Notes under the pieces: model-generated
Told to the model about the DNA's origin: nothing
Databases searched by the model: none
The model's input: only the letters and a program-made list of their open reading frames with translations
NCBI GenBank assembly: GCA_964480915.1
Contig: CAYZRS010000025.1
Span: 1 to 64,000, forward strand
Length of the DNA: 64,000 nucleotides
Reading direction: 5' to 3'
Source of the DNA: CAWGCE01 sp964480915
GTDB lineage: Bacteria > Planctomycetota > Planctomycetia > Pirellulales > Pirellulaceae
Part shown: in pieces, positions 17,823-25,840 of the stretch
How the letters are laid out: every line of letters begins with the position of its first letter
How positions within the stretch are numbered: the stretch's first letter is position 1
Program-made: the position numbers and the translations under genes

Positions 17823-19175
17823 TTACTGCGTGGTGCTCGCGATGTGAGCCTTACGTCGTTGCCGATCTCGCTGCGTTGCGTGAGCGCGTCGATCGCTCTC
17901 GGACTGAAAGACTTGGGGTTGGGCGACCAGCACTTCTGATTTGGCGATCACGATCTTCTTGTTTGGAAAATGAAGATGTTCGTAGATCTGAACGAGCCCC
18001 GCGTGAGCCAGCTTTGCCCGCCTCCTGTCTCCTTGCTGCAGATAGGCCAGCTGCAATGCGAACAGCGACTTGATATTGGCTGGCTCGACGCTGACAACGA
18101 ATTCGAAACTGTCGATCGCCTTCGCTCGCTCGCCCGAACTGAGGGCACGAATCGCCTGCCTCAGCATTCCGCGACAAGCCTCTCGTCGAACCGCCAAGTC
18201 GTTGTCGCTTGCCGCGGCGAGTTCACGAAACGAGTGAGCCGCCCGGTCGAACTGCTTGTCACGTTCCAGGCAGCGCGCCTCGTGCAGTGCCGATGCCGGC
18301 GAGCGAATCCCCAAGAGGCTTTGCGACAGCCCGATTTGCGTGACAAACCAAGTATCTTCTTTGAGCGGTGGCCAGATCGTGGCCGCATCTGTCAGGTACT
18401 CCAAAGCCGTTGTGTGATTCCCGCGCTGAGTCGCATCGGCCGCTTGTTGCAGGATGGAACTGGCGCGAACTGGCGCCTGCCAGGCGAAAACGAGTCCGAT
18501 CAGGCCGCAACAAAACGTGGTTTGGATCGCCGTCTTGAAGCTTGCAACACGTCGTGCCTCTTGCTGGAAAATCATGGCCAGCAGTACGCAGCCCAATCCG
18601 GCGATGGATAAGGTCCAGCCTCGTTCGACGAACTGGCAAAAAGTGTTCGTGTAACCAAGCCATTCAATGAGACTTGGCAGTGAGTTCAGGCCGAGCGTTT
18701 GAAGAGACCAGATGGGCAGTTTCATGACGGTGACGTGGCGCGGTGAATCGCTGAGGTACATCTGAATCTGTGCCGGACTGCCCTCCAACTCTTGTCCGCG
18801 AAAAATATCACCGCCAAACCAAGTCAGGTTTTCATGCTGAATCTGCAGCCAGGAGGCCTGTGCGGTCAAACGAGGTTGCCGCGTCTGTTGAACGTGAGGA
18901 AAGAAAAGCAGTGCCGTCAGGCCGGCGGCGGCAATCGCAATGGCGACGCTTTGGCGCTGCGGCCGGAGGTAGTACATGCCGACCGACAGACCGGTTGTGA
19001 AGATCGTGATCACTTGGAAAACGATTGCCCAGCAGGACACGTCTGTGGTGACGGTCTGGGGCTGGTCTTGGAGTGAGATGGTCGAAGTGGGGATTTGAAA
19101 CCAGGGTGTGCAAACGCTGTAGAGCGCGCAGACGATACCCATCGCGAGGCAAATCCTGATCAGCAATTGTCGCAT
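17823..19175 (-). CDS. Membrane protein with C-terminal TPR repeats
   Basis: 450 residues of unknown specific function. Membrane segments are seen at about 5-25, 50-70, 80-97, 185-203 and 215-235. The C-terminal part from about 240 is alpha-helical with tetratricopeptide-like repeats ('AADATQRGNHTTALEYLTDAATIWP', 'CLERDKQFDRAAHSFRELAAAS', 'SSGERAKAIDSFEFVVSVEPANIKSLFALQLAYLQQGDRRRA'). It starts two bases after the stop of the HlyD-type gene, so the two are translated together. It probably acts as a scaffold in the same envelope process. The C-terminus is strongly basic. Confidence 0.72.
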   Translation of the reverse strand: MRQLLIRICLAMGIVCALYSVCTPWFQIPTSTISLQDQPQTVTTDVSCWAIVFQVITIFTTGLSVGMYYLRPQRQSVAIAIAAAGLTALLFFPHVQQTRQPRLTAQASWLQIQHENLTWFGGDIFRGQELEGSPAQIQMYLSDSPRHVTVMKLPIWSLQTLGLNSLPSLIEWLGYTNTFCQFVERGWTLSIAGLGCVLLAMIFQQEARRVASFKTAIQTTFCCGLIGLVFAWQAPVRASSILQQAADATQRGNHTTALEYLTDAATIWPPLKEDTWFVTQIGLSQSLLGIRSPASALHEARCLERDKQFDRAAHSFRELAAASDNDLAVRREACRGMLRQAIRALSSGERAKAIDSFEFVVSVEPANIKSLFALQLAYLQQGDRRRAKLAHAGLVQIYEHLHFPNKKIVIAKSEVLVAQPQVFQSESDRRAHATQRDRQRRKAHIASTTQ

Positions 19176-19177
19176 GA

Positions 19178-20623
19178 CTAGGATGGCTCCTGGTTCGCCA
19201 GTAACGATGGGAGCGTTTCTTCGATCGAGATCGTATCTCCTGGTGCTAGGTCCAGATGCCCCTTCGTGATCAGTCGTTCCGTTGCCGTCATGCCGGCTCG
19301 GACTTCTATCCAGCCATCAGAACTGGCACCGATGATGATTTCACGTTGTTCGAACTGGTCGCCAATGGGAATGAGGACGATCCCTTTTGTTGTCGTTCTC
19401 GAGTGGAGCGCCTGGGAAGGAATCGCCAAGACCTCGCGCTGGCGTGTTAGACGAACCAGTCCCGAGAGACCGGCCGCTACTTCTTCCGTCGAATCGGTCA
19501 TGTCGACGCGGATGGAGAACGTCGACGGCCATTCGGGCGAGCCGGTTCCGGACGGGCGAATGGGCCTGGTTGATTCTGGTCCGCCAGAACTAAACGAAAC
19601 AAACGGATGAACCGCCGACACCCTGCCCTGTAATTCGATTCCCGCGAACGCCTCGAGGCTGATGCTCGCTTCGTCACCGGTCGAAATTTTCCCGAATACC
19701 GTTTGATCGAAGTAAGCTTCAAACCAAATGCCAGAAGCGAGTAGGAACGCCGGCTTGCCGGGCGATTGGTTGTACTCGCCTGCTTGAATGAGCCGTCGTT
19801 CGATGACGCCGTCTGCCGGCGCGATGATCTCGTGGTCTTTGAGTTCCAGCAGCCGCTGCTGCAACGCGAGTTCGGCCTCGGCGACCGTTGCGGCCGCAAT
19901 TCGAATGCTTTGAGTCCGACCCTTCAACGACTGTTCGAGCGAGACTTGAGCTTCCCGCAACTCGGCAATCGTTTCAATGTTCTTCGCCCGCAGCTTCAAC
20001 AACTCGGCTTTAGAAATGTTGCCACTTTCGGCGAGCCGAGCGTGCATCTTGGACAATTGTGTCTGAACATCAATCTGATCTTCGGCCGAGCGGAGCCGAA
20101 TCGCATCCACTTCGGGACGCTCCTGCTCCATCAAATAAGAGGAGCCGATCTTCGTGCGTTCTAACTCCGCCTGGGCAATTTCAAGAACCGTCCGAGCAGC
20201 TTTTACCCGCAACTCGGCGTGCGAAGTATCTAATTGTGCCAACGTCTGCCCGGCAGTGACCCGCTCTCCTGCCGACACAAGCACCCGCTTGATACGGCTG
20301 GCGGGAACGATAGGGACGAGAATCGGAGTACTGCGGACGAAGCCCTCGCCGACATAATGCTCGGCGATCGTTATGAATTGAGGGGAGCACGTCGTGACTG
20401 GAAACGGTTCGTTCCGCCGACGCTTCATCGCGACGTAGCCAAGTCGTGAGGTGTAGAGCCGGCTGTTAGGGTCTTCGTAGACCGGCATCAAAATGCTACG
20501 GACGACGAGCAGCGACAGCAGTCCAGTCGCCGCCGTGAGACCGATCCATGGCCACCAGCTGGCACGAAAAGTCCAGCGCGTGCGATGGGCCACTGCGGTC
20601 GATGTTGATTGCGATTGGTTCAT
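19178..20623 (-). CDS. HlyD-family membrane-fusion / periplasmic adaptor protein
   Basis: 481 residues from the ATG giving MNQSQSTSTAVA, which overlaps the previous stop as ATGA. One membrane segment at about 25-42. The adaptor signature follows: a biotinyl-lipoyl half ('PIVPASRIKRVLVSAGERVTAGQTLAQLDT'), a long coiled coil from about 140 to 250, the second lipoyl half ('LLELKDHEIIAPADGVIERRLIQAGEY') and a beta-barrel ('SISLEAFAGIELQGRVSAVHP'). Such proteins link an inner-membrane transporter or synthase to the outer membrane. In some exopolysaccharide systems (Alg44-like) they serve polymer export. No matching RND or ABC pump lies next to it, which supports a glycan export role. Confidence 0.82.
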   Translation of the reverse strand: MNQSQSTSTAVAHRTRWTFRASWWPWIGLTAATGLLSLLVVRSILMPVYEDPNSRLYTSRLGYVAMKRRRNEPFPVTTCSPQFITIAEHYVGEGFVRSTPILVPIVPASRIKRVLVSAGERVTAGQTLAQLDTSHAELRVKAARTVLEIAQAELERTKIGSSYLMEQERPEVDAIRLRSAEDQIDVQTQLSKMHARLAESGNISKAELLKLRAKNIETIAELREAQVSLEQSLKGRTQSIRIAAATVAEAELALQQRLLELKDHEIIAPADGVIERRLIQAGEYNQSPGKPAFLLASGIWFEAYFDQTVFGKISTGDEASISLEAFAGIELQGRVSAVHPFVSFSSGGPESTRPIRPSGTGSPEWPSTFSIRVDMTDSTEEVAAGLSGLVRLTRQREVLAIPSQALHSRTTTKGIVLIPIGDQFEQREIIIGASSDGWIEVRAGMTATERLITKGHLDLAPGDTISIEETLPSLLANQEPS

Positions 20624-21633
20624 GATACGGGTCTGCCTGGACGGCGAGGTCGTAAGCTGAACAGGACGTGTCGAGGTTCTTGGCGAGCGACATGGGGCCG
20701 TCTGTTTGTCTGCCAAAGCACGCATGCCAGCAGCAGAAATTCAACGATCGTTTGGACGACTCGCCAGCTGATGGCGATCGACAGGCATTCGGTTGGCGAG
20801 AACCACGCCGACAACGCAGTGGCTAAGGCCGCTTCTCGTACGATCAGTCCACCCGGTGCAAAAATGGCGAAGAATCCGACGAGCCAAGCGGCCGCATTGG
20901 CCGAGATGAGGCCGACCAATGGGACTTCATGATTTCCCGTCAATGAGACGACAAGGCATTTGAGCGCTAGGCCGTGGAGGCAACCAATACCGACGTAATA
21001 CAAAAGGAGACGGAAGTTTTGCTTCCATCGTTCGCCATCGAGAACCGATTTGGCGATCGATGTCAGGTTGTCCCAATGCGCCTTCACCGCCCTGTTCTTA
21101 TTCCGAACGACGACCATGATGGCGAGGGTGAGCAGAGCGACGCCGCAACCTAGGCCGACAAGCCCAGCATGGCTGCTCCATTGCGTCAGCACCGTATGCA
21201 GTCGATCGGCCAGCAGCATACCGCCGTAGCCGGCCAGAATTAGACGCGAGATCACGGAGAATCCAAGTTCACAGGTCATGCTCACGGCGCCGACCGACGA
21301 GGGGACTCCCAGTTGAGCTGTCTCCACCGAGCGGGCACCGAAATTCCAGACGTTGCCGGGAAGCCAGCGAAAAGACTCGCACCGGATCCAAAGAGGAATG
21401 CCGGTCGCCGCCGGAATCAGGTATCCGAGCGATTTGAGAACAAGCAGCCAGGCGTTCGCATTCAAAATGCAGTAGAGCGCGTAGAGCCCAATCCCCGCCA
21501 ACAATGGCCAGGGGCGACCGAACATGACCTGCAGGCCGGTCTGTTGCGCTCCCACCCAAATCGCGCAAAGCATCATCGCGAGCGCTACGGTGGGACCGAT
21601 CAATTTGGCGGCACGTAGGAGTCGGAACTGCAC
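20620..21633 (-). CDS. Flippase-like integral membrane protein (UPF0104 / LPG-synthase transmembrane family)
   Basis: 337 residues with about eight membrane segments. The motif 'FAIFAPGGLIVREAALA' near residue 250 is the signature of UPF0104 proteins, as are 'FRWLPGNVWNFGAR' and the Arg/Glu pairs around it. Family members are proposed to flip or transfer lipid-linked substrates; in glycan clusters they often sit with GT2 and GT4 enzymes. I place the start at the GTG that follows the TAA of the GT4 gene by two bases (TAATCGTG). The longer frame would run through 160 bases of that gene. The end overlaps the HlyD start by four bases. Confidence 0.8.
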   Translation of the reverse strand: MQFRLLRAAKLIGPTVALAMMLCAIWVGAQQTGLQVMFGRPWPLLAGIGLYALYCILNANAWLLVLKSLGYLIPAATGIPLWIRCESFRWLPGNVWNFGARSVETAQLGVPSSVGAVSMTCELGFSVISRLILAGYGGMLLADRLHTVLTQWSSHAGLVGLGCGVALLTLAIMVVVRNKNRAVKAHWDNLTSIAKSVLDGERWKQNFRLLLYYVGIGCLHGLALKCLVVSLTGNHEVPLVGLISANAAAWLVGFFAIFAPGGLIVREAALATALSAWFSPTECLSIAISWRVVQTIVEFLLLACVLWQTNRRPHVARQEPRHVLFSLRPRRPGRPVS

Positions 21634-21635
21634 GA

Positions 21636-22952
21636 TTAAAATCCCCTGCGTGCGAGCCAACCAGAAAGCGGTGCTGGGACCGCCCGACGATTGCGTTGAT
21701 GGATAGGGCCACGCCCCATTGAACGCCGCGAGGATGCGACCCGAATGCAGTCGGCGTAGAGCTCTTCGACTTGGTCCGTGATCCGGCTCCAATGGAAGCG
21801 CTCTTTCACCAGCCGCTGACCGCCCAGCGCCAGTTGGGCTGCTCGTGGTGGGTCGGAGATGAGTTGCACGATCGCTGTTGCCAGTGCCGCGGTGTCTTTC
21901 TCCGGCACCAACAATCCCGTTTCGTTATGGACAACGGCGTCGGGAATGCCACCCACAGCGCTGGCGATAACCGCCTTGCCGTGCGCGTAGGCTTCGATCG
22001 CACCGACTCCCAAACCTTCGGTATCTCCACGATCGTCCACAATCGAAGGATTGATCCAGAGATCACACTGCGCGTACTCTTGATTGAGTCTTTCGTTGTC
22101 AACAAATCCCAGGAACTGAACCGCATCGTCTAATTGCAAGTCCCGGCAGAGCGCTTCCAGCCGCTCGCGTTGATCGCCGTCTCCCGTAATGATCAGTTGC
22201 ACAGGATGAGTCTTGAGCACAATTTTCAAGGCACGCAGCAGATACTCAACGCCTTTCCTTTGGATCAAGCGGCCTGTGAAGAGCAAGCGAGGAATCGGAT
22301 TCGAAGCCCGCCGCGTTCCTTTCGGCTCCACCGTCGATCCAAATGGCAGCACGTCGGCTTCTCGACCGCACAATTCGCGGATTTTGTGGGCGGTGTCCGA
22401 GCTGTTGGCGATCAATCGATCAGCCTTCATGAGCGATCGCTTGAGGCATTCGGCGACCCATGGCTTCCTGCGGGCGATCGCAAACTCGGCCCCGTGACAG
22501 GTCATGACGAGTGGAGCCTTCCCAATCTTTGCCGCCATGGAACCGATTGGTTCGTGTGGGAATGGCCAATGAACGTGAATCAGATCGAAGTTCTCCGCTT
22601 TCGCCAAACGGCGTGATACTCGGCAGCCGTTGGCAAGGTACGGAATCGCCAGTAGCTGATACCACGGATTGCGAATGCGATTCGGAGCGCCCTGTTCGTG
22701 CGTTAGCCGTTCCCAGCACTTTGGGCTATATCGAAAACGGACGACTTGCGTTTCATCAATTCGGTGATTCTTGAGCCCTTCGAATGATGGCGCAAGCACT
22801 GTCACTTCATGCCCTCTTTCGACCAATTGAGAGACCGAACTTCGCAGCCAGGGAACCGCATAGTCTTCGTTGTGCCGTGGATAGGTTGAAGCGATCATGC
22901 AAATCTTCAATCGATTCGGCAGCCTGGAGGTGGTGTGTGAAGGCGAGTGCAT
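21636..22952 (-). CDS. Family 4 glycosyltransferase (GT-B fold)
   Basis: 438 residues from the ATG giving MHSPSHTT. N-terminal half: 'KICMIASTYPRHNEDYAVPWLRS', 'ERGHEVTVLAPS', 'LIHVHWPFPHEPI'. C-terminal donor-binding half: 'RLLFTGRLIQRKGVEYLLRA', 'LIITGDGDQRERLEAL', and the EX7E element in 'EGLGVGAIEAYAHGKAVIAS'. It transfers a sugar from a nucleotide donor with retention, on the cytoplasmic side, probably onto a lipid carrier. The C-terminal 40 residues are basic and run up to the next gene. A second ATG 45 bases upstream is possible. Confidence 0.9.
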   Translation of the reverse strand: MHSPSHTTSRLPNRLKICMIASTYPRHNEDYAVPWLRSSVSQLVERGHEVTVLAPSFEGLKNHRIDETQVVRFRYSPKCWERLTHEQGAPNRIRNPWYQLLAIPYLANGCRVSRRLAKAENFDLIHVHWPFPHEPIGSMAAKIGKAPLVMTCHGAEFAIARRKPWVAECLKRSLMKADRLIANSSDTAHKIRELCGREADVLPFGSTVEPKGTRRASNPIPRLLFTGRLIQRKGVEYLLRALKIVLKTHPVQLIITGDGDQRERLEALCRDLQLDDAVQFLGFVDNERLNQEYAQCDLWINPSIVDDRGDTEGLGVGAIEAYAHGKAVIASAVGGIPDAVVHNETGLLVPEKDTAALATAIVQLISDPPRAAQLALGGQRLVKERFHWSRITDQVEELYADCIRVASSRRSMGRGPIHQRNRRAVPAPLSGWLARRGF

Positions 22953-23012
22953 GGCAATCGGTACTGTGAAAGGTTGGGATTCAGGAAGGTGAAACAAAAC
23001 TCAGCGGGTGTT

Positions 23013-24170
23013 TTAAAGTTGGAAAGTTGCGGAGGTTGTGGCTGGCGCAGTCACCGGTGGAATCACGCCCGGGCTTGAGCGACGTTCCTGATGCTCAACC
23101 GTGGCCGGAACGTGCCGTGAAATTCCCGTGTCGATGCTCACCGGCAATTCGTGTCGCGTCCGCAGCGGGCCACGGATGACAAGCTCGGCGAGCAGGCCCA
23201 AAAAGAGGCTTGTAATCGCCAGGGTTCCCAGGACGATTCCTGTCAGCAGAGCTAACTGAGCCGGTTGTTGCTGGGTCCATTGATACAGTCCCGTTGCCAA
23301 CAGGCCGCTGGCGAAAACGGCCTGAACACCGGCGATACCGTTGAAGAAATGAGCCGGTCTTTCTCGAAAGCGACGCAAGAATCCGGTCGTCGCAACGTCA
23401 CAGAGCCCTCGCAGTATTCGCTCCAGGCCATACTTACTCTGCCCTGACCGGCGCGGATGATGAGATACGACAATCTCCGCGCACTGGAAGCCTTGCATGT
23501 TGGCCAGCGATGGAACGACACGATGCAACTCGCCATGCAGCGAAATCGTCATGATGACTTCACGCCGATAGCACTTGAATCCACAGTTATGGTCGTGGAG
23601 CCATACGCCTCCTACGAACGAAGCGAAAACGTTGAAGACTCGGCTCGGAAGTACTTTGTGCCACGGGTCGTGACGGACTTTCTTCCAGCCGCTGACTAAG
23701 TCGAATCCTTCGTCCAGCTTGGCTAAGAAGCGCGGGATCTCTTGCGGGTCATCCTGCAGGTCGGCGTCCATGGTGAAGACGATTTGTCCACGCGACGCCC
23801 GGAAGCCGGCCATGAGTGAAGTCGCCTTGCCCGCATTGTGACGAAAGCGAATGCCTCGAACGTGTGCCGGCCATCGTTGGCACAGCGAACGGATCACCTG
23901 CCACGAATCATCGTCGCTTCCATCATCGACAAAGATGATCTCATAATCCATGCTGGCAGGGACGTTGGCACGAATACCGTTCGCCAGCGTCTCGAGTGTA
24001 TCTTGCTCGTCCTTCACCGGAATCACAAATGAGACTCGCGGTGATTCGCCATGCGACGGTTCGATGTCAAGAGCCTCGGTCAGGAGGTCGTGGGCCCGAT
24101 CAAGTGTTCGATCCATGTCCGCAGATAGAGACGCCGATTGATCACCGGCCGAGTTGGAGTGGGAGTTCAT
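23013..24170 (-). CDS. Family 2 glycosyltransferase, polyprenyl-phosphate sugar synthase type (DPM1/GtrB-like)
   Basis: 385 residues. The GT-A domain begins at about residue 48 ('VSFVIPVKDEQDTLETL'), with the nucleotide- and metal-binding 'IIFVDDGSDDDSW' and 'TMDADLQDDPQEI' (DxD-like near 135) and 'SGWKKVRHDPWHKVLPSRVFN'. Two membrane segments at about 285-305 and 315-340 follow, as in GtrB and DPM synthases. It would charge polyprenyl phosphate with a sugar, giving the donor for the ArnT-like enzyme in this operon. The N-terminal 45 residues are extra and acidic. It starts nine bases after the sigma-54 regulator. Confidence 0.9.
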   Translation of the reverse strand: MNSHSNSAGDQSASLSADMDRTLDRAHDLLTEALDIEPSHGESPRVSFVIPVKDEQDTLETLANGIRANVPASMDYEIIFVDDGSDDDSWQVIRSLCQRWPAHVRGIRFRHNAGKATSLMAGFRASRGQIVFTMDADLQDDPQEIPRFLAKLDEGFDLVSGWKKVRHDPWHKVLPSRVFNVFASFVGGVWLHDHNCGFKCYRREVIMTISLHGELHRVVPSLANMQGFQCAEIVVSHHPRRSGQSKYGLERILRGLCDVATTGFLRRFRERPAHFFNGIAGVQAVFASGLLATGLYQWTQQQPAQLALLTGIVLGTLAITSLFLGLLAELVIRGPLRTRHELPVSIDTGISRHVPATVEHQERRSSPGVIPPVTAPATTSATFQL

Positions 24171-24179
24171 GTTGGGCCA

Positions 24180-25316
24180 TCAACTTTCTGAGTTCAGCGA
24201 CTTGGTGACGACGAGTCCGTGTTTTTCCATCCGGTTGTAAACGCTGCGCAGGCTGATTCCGAGCAAACGGGCTGTCTGCGTTTTGTTGCCATGGCAGGTC
24301 TTGAGTGCCACGATGATCGCTTCCCGTTCGATTTCGCTCAGCGTTTTTCCGGACAAGAAGTCGGCAGCCGAATCCGGCAGTCCGCGTGGGCGGTCGTGGA
24401 TGACTTGCTGACTGGGCAATTGAATGTCGGCGGCATCGATGACGCTTGATTCGCAGAAGGTCGAAGCCGATTCTAAAACGTTTTCGAGTTCCCGGATGTT
24501 TCCAGGCCAATCGTACGCAGTCAGTTTTGCCAGCGCGTCCGCCGTCAGATGTCGTGCCGCTGTCCCGTTTTGTTTGTCGATCCGTTGCAATATGTGACGT
24601 GACATTTCGCCAATTTCACCTCGGCGTTCGGCGAGCGTCGGCGCTTTCAATTTCAATGCCGCCAAGCGAAAATAGAGATCGCGACGGAATTTTCCTTCTT
24701 TGGACCGTTCGATAAGATCGAAATTCGTGGCCGAAATAACTCGCACATCGACCGAAACGACTTCGTTGCCGCCGAGACGGTAGAAGGTTCTGTCTTGCAA
24801 GAAAGTGAGCAGTTTGGGCTGCAGCAACAGCGGCAGGTCACCGATTTCATCCAGGAAGAGTGTGCCGCCAGCTGCGGCCTCGACGCGGCCGATCCGATCG
24901 GTCAGCGCACCCGTGAACGCGCCGCGAGCATGACCAAAGAGCTCCGCGTCGATCAGCTCTGCCGGGAGTGAAGCGCAGTTCAAGGCAATGAACGGCTTGT
25001 CTTTTCTCGCGCTGCGTCGGTGGATCATCCGCGCGATTGTCGATTTGCCCGTGCCGCTCTCGCCAAGCAGCAACAGCGTGGAATTGACGGAAGCAACGCG
25101 ATCCACCTGAGCCAAAAGTTGTCGAGCCGAATTCGATTCCCAGGAGAACTTGTGTCTGGGTCGAGCGATGTCGTCTCCCGGGTGTCGGCGCTCGAGTTTC
25201 GAATCGGCAGCAACATTCGCGGCGATCGCCGCCGATCCGTCCGAATCGCTTTCCGTTCCCCTCCCAGGAGAATCTTGCGCCGGCTCCCAACGATTTCCCA
25301 CGCAGAAAGGTGGCAT
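24180..25316 (-). CDS. Sigma-54-dependent transcriptional activator without receiver domain
   Basis: 378 residues from the ATG giving MPPFCVGNRWEP. The AAA+ domain has Walker A 'GESGTGKS' near 85, the sigma-54 contact loop 'GAFTGA' near 134, Walker B 'GGTLFLDEIGDLP', and the arginine-finger region 'RRDLYFRL'. The C-terminus is a Fis-type helix-turn-helix ('CHGNKTQTARLLGISLRSVYNRMEKHG'). The N-terminus is short and disordered, with no receiver, PAS or GAF domain, so activity may be set by its level or a partner. It is the first gene of the glycan operon, so it probably controls this cluster. The frame is open to 25511, but that extension covers the promoter-region inverted repeat. Confidence 0.87.
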   Translation of the reverse strand: MPPFCVGNRWEPAQDSPGRGTESDSDGSAAIAANVAADSKLERRHPGDDIARPRHKFSWESNSARQLLAQVDRVASVNSTLLLLGESGTGKSTIARMIHRRSARKDKPFIALNCASLPAELIDAELFGHARGAFTGALTDRIGRVEAAAGGTLFLDEIGDLPLLLQPKLLTFLQDRTFYRLGGNEVVSVDVRVISATNFDLIERSKEGKFRRDLYFRLAALKLKAPTLAERRGEIGEMSRHILQRIDKQNGTAARHLTADALAKLTAYDWPGNIRELENVLESASTFCESSVIDAADIQLPSQQVIHDRPRGLPDSAADFLSGKTLSEIEREAIIVALKTCHGNKTQTARLLGISLRSVYNRMEKHGLVVTKSLNSES

Positions 25317-25840
25317 CGTTGGCTCTATCGGAATGATCGGTGATTCTGTCACAGCGCGACTCAATCGGGGGGGAATTTGCCTGTTGAAGTCTAAGACCCT
25401 CCGTTTGCGATGGTGAAATTCCCCCACATGAACGTCGGGAAAACCCACCAAACTTTGCCGGTCAAAACGAATGTCGAATCTGTCCGGTGGAGGAACGATT
25501 AGATTCCGCAAAATTGGTCGTCGCTTTCACTAGGTCATCCGAGAATGGGTTGACTTGATGCAACACGTTACGATGCGCGATCGAATTAGAGGGAGGGAAC
25601 GTAACGGTTGTTCGCGCCGTCGTCAGCATTGTCTGCCCACCCTTCTGGGGAGACAAATCATGCTTCTTTCATGACGCAAACCTATCTTTTTGAGCATGGT
25701 TGCTGAAACGAGTTGAATCGTTTTCTTGCCACAAGCGACCGATGCTCACTTTTTGCAGCCAATGATTTGCAGGACCGAATAATACGCCCTGCAGCGAGGG
25801 GTTCGCGTGGCGCGAGCCGCCTCAAATCAAGACTTACAGC
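25317..25840. other. Divergent control region between the glycan operon and the PgsBC-like operon
   Basis: 524 bases without a supported gene. It must hold promoters for two long divergent operons. It contains a 10-base inverted repeat (listed separately) on the glycan-operon side. No site matching the sigma-54 pattern GG-N10-GC in good context was found, although TGGGCAGACAATGC comes within one base of that spacing on the minus strand. No convincing -35/-10 pair was seen for the plus-strand operon. Confidence 0.5.
25369..25425. promoter_or_regulatory. Inverted repeat GGGGGAATTT / AAATTCCCCC upstream of the sigma-54 regulator
   Basis: The 10-base arms at 25369-25378 and 25416-25425 are perfect inverted copies with a 37-base spacer. 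They lie 53-110 bases upstream of the regulator ATG at 25316. This is the distance expected for paired operator or enhancer half-sites. A role in autoregulation is inferred from position only. Confidence 0.4.

Noticed and set aside
25317..25511. N-terminal extension of the sigma-54 activator
   Set aside because: The stretch carries the inverted repeat and reads as low-quality protein; the ATG at 25316 is preferred.
25625..25645. TGGGCAGACAATGC on the minus strand as a sigma-54 promoter
   Set aside because: The GG to GC spacing is nine, not ten, and the -24 element does not match TGGCAC well.
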